Positions 7,118-16,663 of a stretch of 40,350 bases of DNA are shown here, one piece after another (within the stretch, counting starts at the first letter, position 1; every line of letters begins with the position of its first letter). A program made the position numbers and the translations under genes. This DNA comes from Candidatus Poribacteria bacterium (GTDB lineage: Bacteria > Poribacteria > WGA-4E > JAJDTR01): NCBI GenBank assembly GCA_022827055.1, contig JAJDTR010000070.1, forward strand, positions 1 through 40,350, read 5' to 3'. The notes under the pieces are model-generated. The model had not been told where the DNA came from. It saw only the letters and a program-made list of their open reading frames with translations, and did no database searches.

Positions 7118-10100
7118 TCAATCCGCGGGCTGCGGCGCCAACTCCGGGCTTGGAGTTTCCTGTGTCATATCGTCCTCTCGGCGTCCGCGCTCATGGAATT
7201 CGCCTCGAACATCCGGACTAAGCGTCCGCCAGATGAGCAGTTGCTTACGAATCAGGTTCAAGAACCGTCGATTCACGCGCTTCCACGACGCGATTTCGCC
7301 GCTCTCGCGGGTGATGTCTAGCTGAATCTGGTACAGTTCCTCCTCCTCTCCGCCAACCGGCGTCGTCACGAACCGTATGGCTTGGCTTACGCCCAAATCG
7401 TACGGAGCCAACCATACCATCATACTGACGGCATACGATTCCTGTCCTCTATCGTCAGAATCCTCCGTGAATCTACTGAACGCTACTTGGTTCGTATAGA
7501 AATCACTCGCCGACTCGTCCGCATGCGCATCAAAGTAGTCGCGCATAAAAATGTTCAGACCGAGCGCTTCCTCCGACAGCACCGTAAACGGCAGGTTGAA
7601 ATGCCATTCATCGCCCGTAGGTTCCGGCAGCTTCCATTTTCTTTCCAAATCGGGGACCGCCATTCGGCTCGCCTTAATCGCCGGATACAGTGTGCTGCCC
7701 ACCACCACTATCATGACGATAATCGTCGCTACAACCGTGGACATGGACGAATAATTTAAGGTCAGACCGGAAAGCCAACCGAAATTCACCAGTAGCGTCG
7801 CCACGACCTGACCCAGCAGGTAACCGAGCACCGCGCCTACGATTGCATAAACGCACGCTTCAGCGAGGAACAGAAACGCGATGTGCACCGGCGCCAATCC
7901 GACCGAACTGTAGATGCTAATCTCCCGAATCCTCTCGTAGACCGCGCCAAGCATGGTGTTTAACACGATCAACGATGCGATGAGAATCGGAATGAACAGG
8001 TTCCCCATGCCGGAGAAGGAGGTCATTCCGATTGAACTGTACAGATAAGTGTTCTTGTCCCGAGCGACGAAGAAATCGAGCGCAATTCGGCTCATCAGCG
8101 GCGCCATGATGAGATCCAGTTTGTCAACCGCACCCGGAATCGGCGGATCTTCGGGTTGAGGCTCCATATTGACAGCCACCGAGCGCAGCGTCCCGCCTTG
8201 GTTGATAATCACCTGATACGGCAGTATGGCAACGCTGTCGGGCGTCAGGTGGATATATTTCTGTAACTCGCTGGTGCTGCTCTGATTCCCTTGCGCTCCC
8301 CGCGAACTTTGCTGTTTCATCAATTGGTGATCGATGGGCGTCAACTCCTCGCCGTCGTTGTCGGTCAAATCCTTGAAACCGATGCCAAGCACCCCGGTCA
8401 CGGTAAAATCTGCGCCGTACACGGAGACGGTTGCTTTGCCCATATCGGCTTCGACAATTCCCAACAGATCCGCGACTCCTTTCGGCAGCACGCAAGCATA
8501 GGGCCATCGGGTCGGCCATTCCTCCTCATCCGCGGGATCGAACCATTTACCGTAATACAGATAGCGGTTTATACCGGTAATTCGCGGCTCGGCGGCGCTC
8601 ATCCCGACCAGCATGTTGGCGGAGAAGGTGTAAGGTTGACCGGTCAAGGCGTCCTCGGGAGGAACGGGATCCTCGACGTTGGGTGTACGCCTCAATTCGA
8701 TAAACGACTGATCGCCCGTGCCTGATGATTGGTACCACGCTCGGGGACCTACCGCGTTGTGAACCGTCAACATCGAAGAAGGCTGATAAACCTTCAATTC
8801 ATCCCCGTCTTTTCTCACCGTGTATGTGCTCCGGTTGCCGGCGATCTCCCATCTTTCTTCGTCCGTTACCGGCTGAATTGCCGTCTGAGGCGACAGAAGG
8901 AAGCCGCGTCTGTCAAATTCACGGTTTAAACTCGTGGAAATTTCGCCTTTCGCCAACCCATCCTGAAGTTCTGAATCCATGCTGAACAGGAAGGTCGGCT
9001 CCGCGCTGATGGGTGCGAGCGCCCCCGCCTCGCTTAACTGAGCAATGGTATCCTCAATCTCCTTCGATGACGTGCCTCGTCTTTTCAGCATCATCCGAAA
9101 TTCGGGTTCGGGGAGCTGTGTCTTCCTCAGATCGTTCATTATCGAGCTAATGACCGGTGCTTCCAGCGGGCGCCAATACTGATCCCGAATCAACATCCCG
9201 GTGTAGCGCGGTGTCACGGCGGGCAGGTTCGTCTTGTTGGGGTGCATGAAGGTGCGCACGGAGGTGAATGAAATAACGGTAAAGGTTAAAATCACCAGCG
9301 TGGCGCACGTCAGTATGGTGCGGCCCTTCCGTTTTCGCATATTCGACACGCCGAGACTGAATGCCGCGGCGGACGCCGCAAGACGCCCTACATCCGCTTT
9401 GTACACCTTCGAACTTTCCTGTCTGATTTTTTCGAGTTGCTCCTCGAATTTTCGCAAGATGATTGCGATTACAAATACGGTCAGCACAAGCACAACGAAG
9501 GCGATAAGGATGATGACGGGTGTGGTCGTAATTTGAAACGCGGGGTGCACCTGTGCCAAGAAGAAGAACACCAAGACGAAAATCGCTGCCGCGCCGCCAA
9601 TCCGTTTGTGCACGTCTGGCGATGCGAAGATTAGGCGCTCCATAAAGTAGGAAAAGGGCAGGAGTAGGGCGAGGTAGAACATGACCCCGTTGACGACATC
9701 GTTGCCCGTTTTCTTGACGTCGGGATAGGCGCGCGATTCGTATCCCCACGCCGCTCGCGCCAGCTTCATTGCCGTGGAGTATTCATTCTTGGCGAGAGCC
9801 GTTTCTGCTTGCTCCAAGTGCTCGTGTGCATAGAAATGGAGCTGATCTAGCCGATCGCTGCTGATGCCGAACCGTTTGTATAAACTCGTACGGTTCTCGT
9901 CGAGCCACCACATATCTCGGACGACAACGTAGGGGGTGACCCGGATGGAACCGTTCTCGCGGACGACGAACCCCGAACCGGTGTAGAGCGCCGGGTTTTT
10001 TGCGCCGCTCTTGCCCGCTTTGATAAGCAAGAGCCGCTTACCGATCTGCCCGTACGCCATGCCAATCTTTATCCGAGTATCCGGCTCCGAGTAGACGAGC

Positions 10101-13100
10101 GCGATCGGCTCGGTGGCGGACACCCCCTGCTGCTGCCACGGCTTGGACATGCCGTATTTTTCCGGCGGACTGTCGCTCAAGCCGTCAAATACTTGCAACT
10201 CTCGCAGCGTGCGCAGGTATCGCTGATCCACGAGGTCGTAGATGGTGGTGGACACGCACGGGAAAACGATAACGCGACAGCCTCGCCGCCGGTTTTGGAT
10301 TGGAAGTTTATTGGAGGTGAGTTTGGCGCCGAAGTTGCCCAAGTCCGGGGCATACACGATGTCGCCGGAATCGGAGTCGAGTAGGTACGCATCAACTTCC
10401 TGCAACCCGCCAATACGGTGAGTTGCTCGCCCCTCCATTGCCAGGCCCGGCACATCAAACTGCGCTTTGTTGTTGCCCATGGCAATCAGGTCGCCGCGAA
10501 CGCCCATCATGGTTTTGTGCTTGCGTCGTATGGCGACGATAGGATAGGGCACCGGTGTGTTCGGCAGCGCGCTCTCACGGGCGTCATATTCGACGACATC
10601 GCCGAACAAGTTGCAGTAGAAGTTACTCACCTTGGCGCCGGTGGGCATTTTCGGATCGAGCATGGCTTGCATGAGGATGCCGGTAAGCGTTTTCACCTGC
10701 TTGTGAAGATTGCCGTCATACGTGAGATCCATTCTGTCAATCGTGTCCAACGGCGTGTCGGTAAGCAGTCTTCCATCTTCGATTGTGGCGAACGTGACGC
10801 CGGTCTTGCCTATCAACGTGGCAACCTCGCTGTCAAAAGCAATCTTACCGGGGATGTAGGTTCGCCACGTCTTGGCGCCGGTGGCGCCGATGGCGTTGAC
10901 GAAGTTCGTTTCGCCTCCCAGCCCGACGATCTCGATCAACGTTTGGATATCTTCAATCTCGTCCGGGCTCAGTTGAGAGGGATCCTCATGACGCAGAGCA
11001 AGCATCATCGGCAGCCGATTGAGGAGTCGAATCGTGTTCTTGCGGGTCCGCTGTGCCTCGCGTAGGTCGTCCTGGATAAACCGATCCACTTCGTTGCGGA
11101 TGTATTCCATGTCTTTGAGCATCTCTTCCGAGGGCTCGCCGCGCGTCTGCATCTGCTCAAACTGCATCTTCATCAAGCGCGAGACATCGGTCAGCGCAAC
11201 CAGCGAATCGTAGTGGTCGGTAATCAGGGTCTCCAGAGATTTTCCTTCAATCGTTTTCTTCGTCTCTATCTCGAAAGCGGCTTCCCACTGGCTGTTCATG
11301 ACCGCCTGGCGAATTTGGTCATCGGTAAAACTCCAGAGCTTGCCGATACGCACGCCGAAGTCGACATCGTTGGCGTACTGCATGAGCTTGTTGCCAATAG
11401 GGGCAAACTCTCGCCTCAATACGAATTCGGGCTGCTGGTCGTAGAACCAGCCCTTGTTGAACACGGCGAATTTGTCGCTCTGTGTGGAGAGATCGACCGA
11501 GATAAATAGGGAGGTGTAGTAGCGATTGAAAAGGTCTTGAAGGGAGATGGATTGTTCGACGGCGGCGATATTGCGGTCATATTCAGATTTGCTGAATCGG
11601 GCGAGAATTGCGACGCGGGATTGGATGTTGCGGATACGCGAGTTTCGGAGGGTGAGCATGTTGTCGCGGAGTAGGATTTTTATGTCGTCCGGAAAGTCGC
11701 GGTCAAAGTTATCCAGTCCATTCCTCAAGTTCTGAAGTTCGACAATATCCTCGCGCGCTTTCTGTTTGACAAACCGGAGCAGTCTGCGTTCTTCAAGGTG
11801 AGCAACAATCTGTTCGCGCGCTTCAATTGCGGCTTCCGCCTCGTCATTCTCAAGGTAGTGACGCAACACGAGTATCTCTTCTTCGAAGTAGGGACGATTC
11901 AGCGACGCATGCCAATCTCCCTCCAGTAGGGATTCCAGTCGTTTGCGCTCGAGCCGCGCATTCCGCATGGCAATCTCGAAAATTCCCTGCTTATCCTTCG
12001 TCAACTCCTCAACGAGGACGGCATGAGATTCTTTTATCACCCCGCCGCCGGCAGTTTCATGAACATTTGCCACCTTCTGCCGCAGTTGTGTCTGGATCCC
12101 CTTTAGCCGACTCATTATGGATTTGCTCAGAAACGGTCCGAAGATTACGTCGACATCCTCGGGCATGTAGTCGCGTTGGGTACGCAATTGACCGATGCTC
12201 GATTTGATGGGCGACTCGAAGTCGGCGTCCGAAGAGATTCTTTGGAGGGCGTTTTCAAGCTGAAGTTTTTCCTGTACAATATAATCTTCCAAGCTCATGT
12301 TTGCCTGCTGTGCGCGATGCGCAACCTTGCGTGCGTCCTTCATCGCATTCAAACCGTGAAAATCGAGGTGTCGATCCAACACTCGTTCTTGGGCGTATTG
12401 GAGCGCGAATTTTCGAGAATCGGAGAACTCCCAATCCGCCAAGTAGTTGGACAGCAACTGTAAATCCGCGGCTACGGATGTTCCAATGAGGTTTGGCGGA
12501 ATAGGGAGATAATAGGTATCATCTTCTCCCTTTACCGGTTTGAGGTAGGAATCACCCGGCTGTCGTCCGTAACTCCCATTGATGCGCCCCGCATTCAAAT
12601 CCGCTTCCAGTTGATCTAGCACCCACGCGTCCAACCGTGCCATGGGCAGCGCAACGTTGTCTATCAACTCCAACTGTGCCTCTCGACACGCCGTCAACGC
12701 CATGCCTTGGAGTGCATGCATGCGGTCAACGACTACGCGTAAGAATTGTGTTGTCTGTAGTGCATCTTTTTTAAATTTCGCGAGATTAGTTTCGAGAGTG
12801 GATTTTTCTTCCTGTGTATAGCCCTGCTTTTCGCGTTTTTTCACGACGCGGCGGCGTCTTTTCTGCTTCTCTTTGAAATCTCGTTGCTTGTTGCGCAGCG
12901 AGTTGATTCGGTTGTACGTTTTCCCGACATCCGACACCGTGGATTTCAGCGACAGAATGGCTTCGTCCAGTTGGTGGATCTCGTAGAAAAACTCGGGGGG
13001 CAGGTCGACGAGCACGCTGCGGTCGATCGAGAGCAGCAGTTTTCGGCTCAACTCCTTGAACGGACGGAGATCGAGTCCCAGCCCTTTTGCCATCCCGCCC

Positions 13101-14794
13101 ATGGTCGGAATACCGGGCGCTTCGCCTGAATTGATGTTGAAGTCAGCCCTTGCGATAATGTCTTGACCGATCCCGAACATAAAGAAACGCATACCGGCAA
13201 GCCCTTGAAAGTGACCGTCAGTGGCGACGAATAGCATGGAGCGTCCGGGGCGGTATTCCTCTTTGCTCAAGATGCGCGCGACCTCCAAAAGCGAGGCAAT
13301 TCCGCTGGTCGGATCGGCGCCGGGCGCAAGTGACGGGACGACCGACATGGAGTCGTAGTAGGCGGTGACAACAACCATCTCGTCCTTCAGAATCGGGTCG
13401 CTGCCTTCGAGAAAGCCGCGGATGTTTTGCCCTATCCGTCGTTCCCACGTCATGGTGGAGTTCAGACGTACCATCAAGGGTTCTGGTTTGGCATGCGAAT
13501 CCGCGTTCGTTGCATCCCTTTCGTTAAGTAAGTTGAGCAATAGGTCCGCATCCGCTCTCGAAACCCAGAATCGCGGGATGTTCGCGGGCACCGTAAGGAA
13601 TTTGTTTTCGGCTTCACCGCGAATAGTGGTTTCGGGTTCAATAAACACCACCGCTTTCGCGCCAAGCATGGCGGCATTTATCCATTGTGTACTGGAATTG
13701 AAATCTACCAGCAAAACGCTTCCGCGCGGAATGAAGAGACTGGACTCCGATGCGGCAACAAACTCGCCGTCCTCATCGATTAGACCGTCGTTATTGTTGT
13801 CAATCCCGTCACGGTCGTTCCCCGGCGTCTCGTCAACATAACCGTCCGCATCGTTATCAATCCCGTCACTGTCCCAATAGACGATGTCGGCAAGCAGCGG
13901 GATTTCGCCATATTCGTCAATTTCGCCGTCTTCATTGTTGTCAATGCCGTCTTCGGTTTTCTGCAGGTGACTATTGAGCACATCGTCGGTTATACTCCCC
14001 ACGGTGACGCGGTGTCGGTGGGCAATGTCTTCCAGTGTATCGCCCCGCTGAACGGGGTACCAGAATCCGCCGATATCTTTGCCGTTAAAGTCGTCCAAAT
14101 TTGCGTCGCCCCCGTAGAAGAGTGGGGCGCGCAGACCGCCGGTGGGAACAAATACCGTGCTGTTCGTCGTTAATGCTACTTCGCCGGGTTCGTCGATTTC
14201 GCCATCCCTGTCGTTGTCCTGCCCATCAGCGGCTTGAATTTGCAGATATTGATTATGGGAATCTTCAAGAATGGATCGAGACTCTACCTGATATGACTTG
14301 GCAATGGATTCGACAGTCTCGCCGTCCTGCACGAGGTGCTTGATCCCGGTGGGGAGTAGGGAGGTCCGAATGAGGTTGGGCCACACCGGCCATATCTTTA
14401 TCGTCCTGAGCACATGGTCATCTTGGGAAAGCACTTCCAATCGTCCGTCGCCGTGATCAACCGGAACGGCTATCCTGAATTCGCGGCTCTCTACATTCTG
14501 TAAGCCGGTCTCGACGAACCGATCAAAGACGTACTTGCTTGCCGCGGCAGCGTCTGGATAGCCTGTGACCCGGCTCTCCAGACTTGAGAGCCGCGCGATA
14601 TCCTTTCGCATTCTGCCGATATCGACTTCATCCCGAATCTTGACCGCGATTTCGGAGAGGCCGACGGTCGTATCCCTTTCCGCATCCAGAGGCATGGGTG
14701 AAGCAAGGGATGCGATTATACAAATCAATAGAATGTGAAGAAACCGATTGTTGATTACAGAACGAAGATAATCTTCGCTTTTGAGAGTATTCAT
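7118..14794 (-). CDS. Giant M28 peptidase-like / LysM / FtsX permease fusion
   Basis: A 2,558-residue envelope protein. After a signal or anchor helix (about 18-36) comes an M28 peptidase-like fold. It is interrupted by LysM-like motifs at about 150-190 and 243-277 and by DGxDNDxDGxxDE calcium-binding repeats at about 188-205 and 280-340. The metal site is altered: the usual HxD reads YYD (478-480) and the usual EE pair reads HF in DGHFQG (about 527), although GADPTSG (about 492) keeps its Asp. A long helical region (about 590-1310) and a beta-rich part follow. Membrane helices begin near 1700, and the C-terminus holds an FtsX/MacB-type permease block, NTMLGAVYERIREI (about 2280). No ABC ATPase gene is nearby. 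Possible role: cell-surface export or remodelling driven by an unlinked ATPase. The ATG lacks a clear Shine-Dalgarno sequence. Confidence 0.8.
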   Translation of the reverse strand: MNTLKSEDYLRSVINNRFLHILLICIIASLASPMPLDAERDTTVGLSEIAVKIRDEVDIGRMRKDIARLSSLESRVTGYPDAAAASKYVFDRFVETGLQNVESREFRIAVPVDHGDGRLEVLSQDDHVLRTIKIWPVWPNLIRTSLLPTGIKHLVQDGETVESIAKSYQVESRSILEDSHNQYLQIQAADGQDNDRDGEIDEPGEVALTTNSTVFVPTGGLRAPLFYGGDANLDDFNGKDIGGFWYPVQRGDTLEDIAHRHRVTVGSITDDVLNSHLQKTEDGIDNNEDGEIDEYGEIPLLADIVYWDSDGIDNDADGYVDETPGNDRDGIDNNNDGLIDEDGEFVAASESSLFIPRGSVLLVDFNSSTQWINAAMLGAKAVVFIEPETTIRGEAENKFLTVPANIPRFWVSRADADLLLNLLNERDATNADSHAKPEPLMVRLNSTMTWERRIGQNIRGFLEGSDPILKDEMVVVTAYYDSMSVVPSLAPGADPTSGIASLLEVARILSKEEYRPGRSMLFVATDGHFQGLAGMRFFMFGIGQDIIARADFNINSGEAPGIPTMGGMAKGLGLDLRPFKELSRKLLLSIDRSVLVDLPPEFFYEIHQLDEAILSLKSTVSDVGKTYNRINSLRNKQRDFKEKQKRRRRVVKKREKQGYTQEEKSTLETNLAKFKKDALQTTQFLRVVVDRMHALQGMALTACREAQLELIDNVALPMARLDAWVLDQLEADLNAGRINGSYGRQPGDSYLKPVKGEDDTYYLPIPPNLIGTSVAADLQLLSNYLADWEFSDSRKFALQYAQERVLDRHLDFHGLNAMKDARKVAHRAQQANMSLEDYIVQEKLQLENALQRISSDADFESPIKSSIGQLRTQRDYMPEDVDVIFGPFLSKSIMSRLKGIQTQLRQKVANVHETAGGGVIKESHAVLVEELTKDKQGIFEIAMRNARLERKRLESLLEGDWHASLNRPYFEEEILVLRHYLENDEAEAAIEAREQIVAHLEERRLLRFVKQKAREDIVELQNLRNGLDNFDRDFPDDIKILLRDNMLTLRNSRIRNIQSRVAILARFSKSEYDRNIAAVEQSISLQDLFNRYYTSLFISVDLSTQSDKFAVFNKGWFYDQQPEFVLRREFAPIGNKLMQYANDVDFGVRIGKLWSFTDDQIRQAVMNSQWEAAFEIETKKTIEGKSLETLITDHYDSLVALTDVSRLMKMQFEQMQTRGEPSEEMLKDMEYIRNEVDRFIQDDLREAQRTRKNTIRLLNRLPMMLALRHEDPSQLSPDEIEDIQTLIEIVGLGGETNFVNAIGATGAKTWRTYIPGKIAFDSEVATLIGKTGVTFATIEDGRLLTDTPLDTIDRMDLTYDGNLHKQVKTLTGILMQAMLDPKMPTGAKVSNFYCNLFGDVVEYDARESALPNTPVPYPIVAIRRKHKTMMGVRGDLIAMGNNKAQFDVPGLAMEGRATHRIGGLQEVDAYLLDSDSGDIVYAPDLGNFGAKLTSNKLPIQNRRRGCRVIVFPCVSTTIYDLVDQRYLRTLRELQVFDGLSDSPPEKYGMSKPWQQQGVSATEPIALVYSEPDTRIKIGMAYGQIGKRLLLIKAGKSGAKNPALYTGSGFVVRENGSIRVTPYVVVRDMWWLDENRTSLYKRFGISSDRLDQLHFYAHEHLEQAETALAKNEYSTAMKLARAAWGYESRAYPDVKKTGNDVVNGVMFYLALLLPFSYFMERLIFASPDVHKRIGGAAAIFVLVFFFLAQVHPAFQITTTPVIILIAFVVLVLTVFVIAIILRKFEEQLEKIRQESSKVYKADVGRLAASAAAFSLGVSNMRKRKGRTILTCATLVILTFTVISFTSVRTFMHPNKTNLPAVTPRYTGMLIRDQYWRPLEAPVISSIMNDLRKTQLPEPEFRMMLKRRGTSSKEIEDTIAQLSEAGALAPISAEPTFLFSMDSELQDGLAKGEISTSLNREFDRRGFLLSPQTAIQPVTDEERWEIAGNRSTYTVRKDGDELKVYQPSSMLTVHNAVGPRAWYQSSGTGDQSFIELRRTPNVEDPVPPEDALTGQPYTFSANMLVGMSAAEPRITGINRYLYYGKWFDPADEEEWPTRWPYACVLPKGVADLLGIVEADMGKATVSVYGADFTVTGVLGIGFKDLTDNDGEELTPIDHQLMKQQSSRGAQGNQSSTSELQKYIHLTPDSVAILPYQVIINQGGTLRSVAVNMEPQPEDPPIPGAVDKLDLIMAPLMSRIALDFFVARDKNTYLYSSIGMTSFSGMGNLFIPILIASLIVLNTMLGAVYERIREISIYSSVGLAPVHIAFLFLAEACVYAIVGAVLGYLLGQVVATLLVNFGWLSGLTLNYSSMSTVVATIIVMIVVVGSTLYPAIKASRMAVPDLERKWKLPEPTGDEWHFNLPFTVLSEEALGLNIFMRDYFDAHADESASDFYTNQVAFSRFTEDSDDRGQESYAVSMMVWLAPYDLGVSQAIRFVTTPVGGEEEELYQIQLDITRESGEIASWKRVNRRFLNLIRKQLLIWRTLSPDVRGEFHERGRREDDMTQETPSPELAPQPAD

Positions 14795-15034
14795 AATGTT
14801 TTAATTTGATTCGCCTTTCAGGATATCTCGCAAACCTCTGTGTACGCTGATATAAAGCCTGCTCCTTTGCAGCGCTTAACAATGCGCTAGTTTCACGAAG
14901 AAGGAATTCGGTGGTTTGATCCGCGAACGGTCATTTTATCATTTTCTTCCAATAAATGTCTCCATAAACTGCTAACCCGTATCGTAGAACGGAGAACCAC
15001 AGCTCCTATAGGGAATTCGCTGATTCTTGTTGTC

Positions 15035-15358
15035 TCAGTATCCAAAATTTAAGGCAAATGAGATGCTCTTTTTAATCTCTTCCATTACATTATCTGAAAG
15101 TTTTCCAAGCCTTCTTTCAAGTCTTACTCTTGGTATAGAGCCTAGTCCCTGTACGTTGGCATAGGAGTTTTGAGTCAGAAACCTTAGATTAGGAAGCACT
15201 ACCTCGTATGGGCTTTGCCTATACTGGGTTGTTAGTGGAACATAAGTTACCATAGCTCGTGGCGGATCAGGATCGTAGCGAGATACTACCAGAACAGGCC
15301 GCGTTTTCCCGGATAAACCGAGATCTGCTAGCCAAATCTCACCGGGGTAAGGGTTCAT
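15035..15358 (-). CDS. MazF/PemK-type toxin
   Basis: A 107-residue protein beginning MNPYPGEIWLADLGLSGKTRP, the characteristic PGEIW...(K)xRPVLVVS start of the PemK/MazF RNase fold, with the later VPLTT and conserved Ser/Asn stretch. Such toxins cut RNA and are neutralised by a small partner. ATG at 15358 is preferred; a TTG at 15361 in the same frame would add one residue. Its first codons overlap the last codons of the upstream antitoxin gene by 20 bases, which implies translational coupling. An AGGAG lies about 16 bases upstream inside the antitoxin gene. Confidence 0.88.
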   Translation of the reverse strand: MNPYPGEIWLADLGLSGKTRPVLVVSRYDPDPPRAMVTYVPLTTQYRQSPYEVVLPNLRFLTQNSYANVQGLGSIPRVRLERRLGKLSDNVMEEIKKSISFALNFGY

Positions 15359-15524
15359 CAATTAGATTCAGGATCTCCTGCTCTACGGATCGCGATTGCA
15401 TTATATCTAGAATATCTTGGTCCGCGAGGTCGATGATTTCTGAAACCTGTTTCCTGACCTTTGCTGCGGTATTCGGTTCCCATTCGCGTAATTTAGTGTC
15501 TAATTTTTCAACTAACGCATCCAT
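15339..15524 (-). CDS. Antitoxin partner of the MazF-like toxin
   Basis: A 61-residue acidic, helical protein with GGAGG six bases before the ATG. It lies directly upstream of and overlaps the toxin gene, the standard order for mazEF/pemIK pairs. The sequence (MDALVEKLDTKLREWEPNTA...) has no obvious AbrB or RHH DNA-binding domain, so it resembles the short antitoxins that only wrap the toxin. The role is inferred mainly from position, overlap and size. Confidence 0.75.
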   Translation of the reverse strand: MDALVEKLDTKLREWEPNTAAKVRKQVSEIIDLADQDILDIMQSRSVEQEILNLIDEPLPR

Positions 15525-15786
15525 TGTTTTCCTCCATTATCAAACCTGCGATTCTTCAAGAAACTCGGTTTCTCCCACCTTTCTCTTGGTGCTATTTTAC
15601 CACTACCATCCGGTGCATCTGCCTGTAATCTCCCGCCCCCAAAGTTGATAGCAATAAACATCGTTGCAACCTCCCCAATATGCGGCGTGTCCTCTATCGG
15701 TGGAGAATCCCGCGGGTTGATGCCCAGGCTCTAACTTCCGAACGCTGTTCTTGCGCCGACTCCCAACGGAACCCTTGATCCGATTC

Positions 15787-16449
15787 CTAGACTTCCGCGT
15801 CGTCGGATGGACTGTGTAGATTTTCCGTGTTTCCAGGCGCCGACCCTTCCTCATCGGGTATGCCGGAAGCAAGCATCACCGGCAGCGCCTCGGAAGTTCT
15901 TTTGTTCTCTGTTCCACCGAATTCCGCCACTAAAATCGCTTTGGTTAGCTGTTCCAGTGCTTCATCCGTGATCTTCAGTGTGTTCGCCGGTCTATCTTCC
16001 ACGGCATTCCGGGGATCTGCCGCCTCCGATGCGCGCGTTAGCAATCTTTCATGCGCCGCCCCAACCTCCTGCGCAAGCTTCGATAACTTGAACACATGAT
16101 CCATCATATCCGACAACTTGGTATATTCCGCCTCGTCACTTTCTTGGATAGTATCCGTAAGTTTACTCGCATAGTTGCGCATAATCCCAGCCACTTTGGT
16201 TTCGACTTCCAACCATTTGCCGTTCGCGACGCGCGCTTTGTCGAGTCTTTCCTGCGCTAGTTCATCCTCTGTCGGTTGATGCCAATCGTATTGCCTCGCC
16301 CAACGGCGGATGGTGTTCGCATTTACCTGAACGGGGAGTTGGCGGCTGATTTCGGTGGCGGGCACTCCTTGCAGCCACAGCTTCTTCGCTTCGGAGATGA
16401 CCTTTTCAGGTGTTTTCGGTTTTCTTCGTGGCGCGATGGCGTTTTTCAT
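15787..16449 (-). CDS. HTH protein resembling small terminase subunit
   Basis: A 220-residue protein. The N-terminal part (about residues 12-57, EKVISEAKKLWLQGVPATEISRQL then NTIRRWARQYDW) is a helix-turn-helix of the kind found in phage small terminase subunits (gpP/DUF1804-like) and some transposition proteins. The middle is a charged, probably coiled-coil segment (about 60-140), and the C-terminus is acidic and disordered-looking. No large terminase, portal or capsid gene is nearby, so this is either a prophage relic or a domesticated DNA-binding protein. GAGG about a dozen bases upstream is a weak ribosome-binding site. Confidence 0.6.
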   Translation of the reverse strand: MKNAIAPRRKPKTPEKVISEAKKLWLQGVPATEISRQLPVQVNANTIRRWARQYDWHQPTEDELAQERLDKARVANGKWLEVETKVAGIMRNYASKLTDTIQESDEAEYTKLSDMMDHVFKLSKLAQEVGAAHERLLTRASEAADPRNAVEDRPANTLKITDEALEQLTKAILVAEFGGTENKRTSEALPVMLASGIPDEEGSAPGNTENLHSPSDDAEV

Positions 16450-16536
16450 GTGATAGGTGCCTCGTTAGTCATCATCGGGCTGGGCGCTAAACTGCATACA
16501 CTTTAGGTGCGATAGAAGAGTGTAGTTTGATAGGGA

Positions 16537-16566
16537 AAACCGAGTATTCGACGGAATACTCGGTTT
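16537..16566. repeat. Perfect 13-bp-stem palindrome
   Basis: AAACCGAGTATTC and GAATACTCGGTTT pair perfectly around the loop GACG. It lies between two minus-strand genes and shares the ACTCGGTTTCT motif also found at 6963, 15562, 24926 and 34876. There is no T-run on the minus strand, so a terminator role for the LamG gene is not supported. Confidence 0.8.
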
Positions 16567-16663
16567 CTACACAAACGATGGTGGGCATGATGAGGAAGCT
16601 CGGCAATTCCATAATCGCCGATTGTACCCGATAAAGAGAGACGGAACAGCGCCGTTTCAACAA

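Noticed and set aside
10418..11065. 215-codon plus-strand frame inside the giant gene
   Set aside because: Antisense shadow of a long GC-rich coding sequence; no ribosome-binding site or domain.
15603..15872. 89-codon minus-strand frame between the antitoxin and HTH genes
   Set aside because: Overlaps the end of the HTH gene; no start signal. A neighbouring frame has a short INPRDSPPIEDTPHIGEV stretch but is closed by a stop, so at most a fragment.
16537..16566. Palindrome as a transcription terminator for the LamG gene
   Set aside because: No T-run follows on the minus strand and the motif belongs to a dispersed repeat family.
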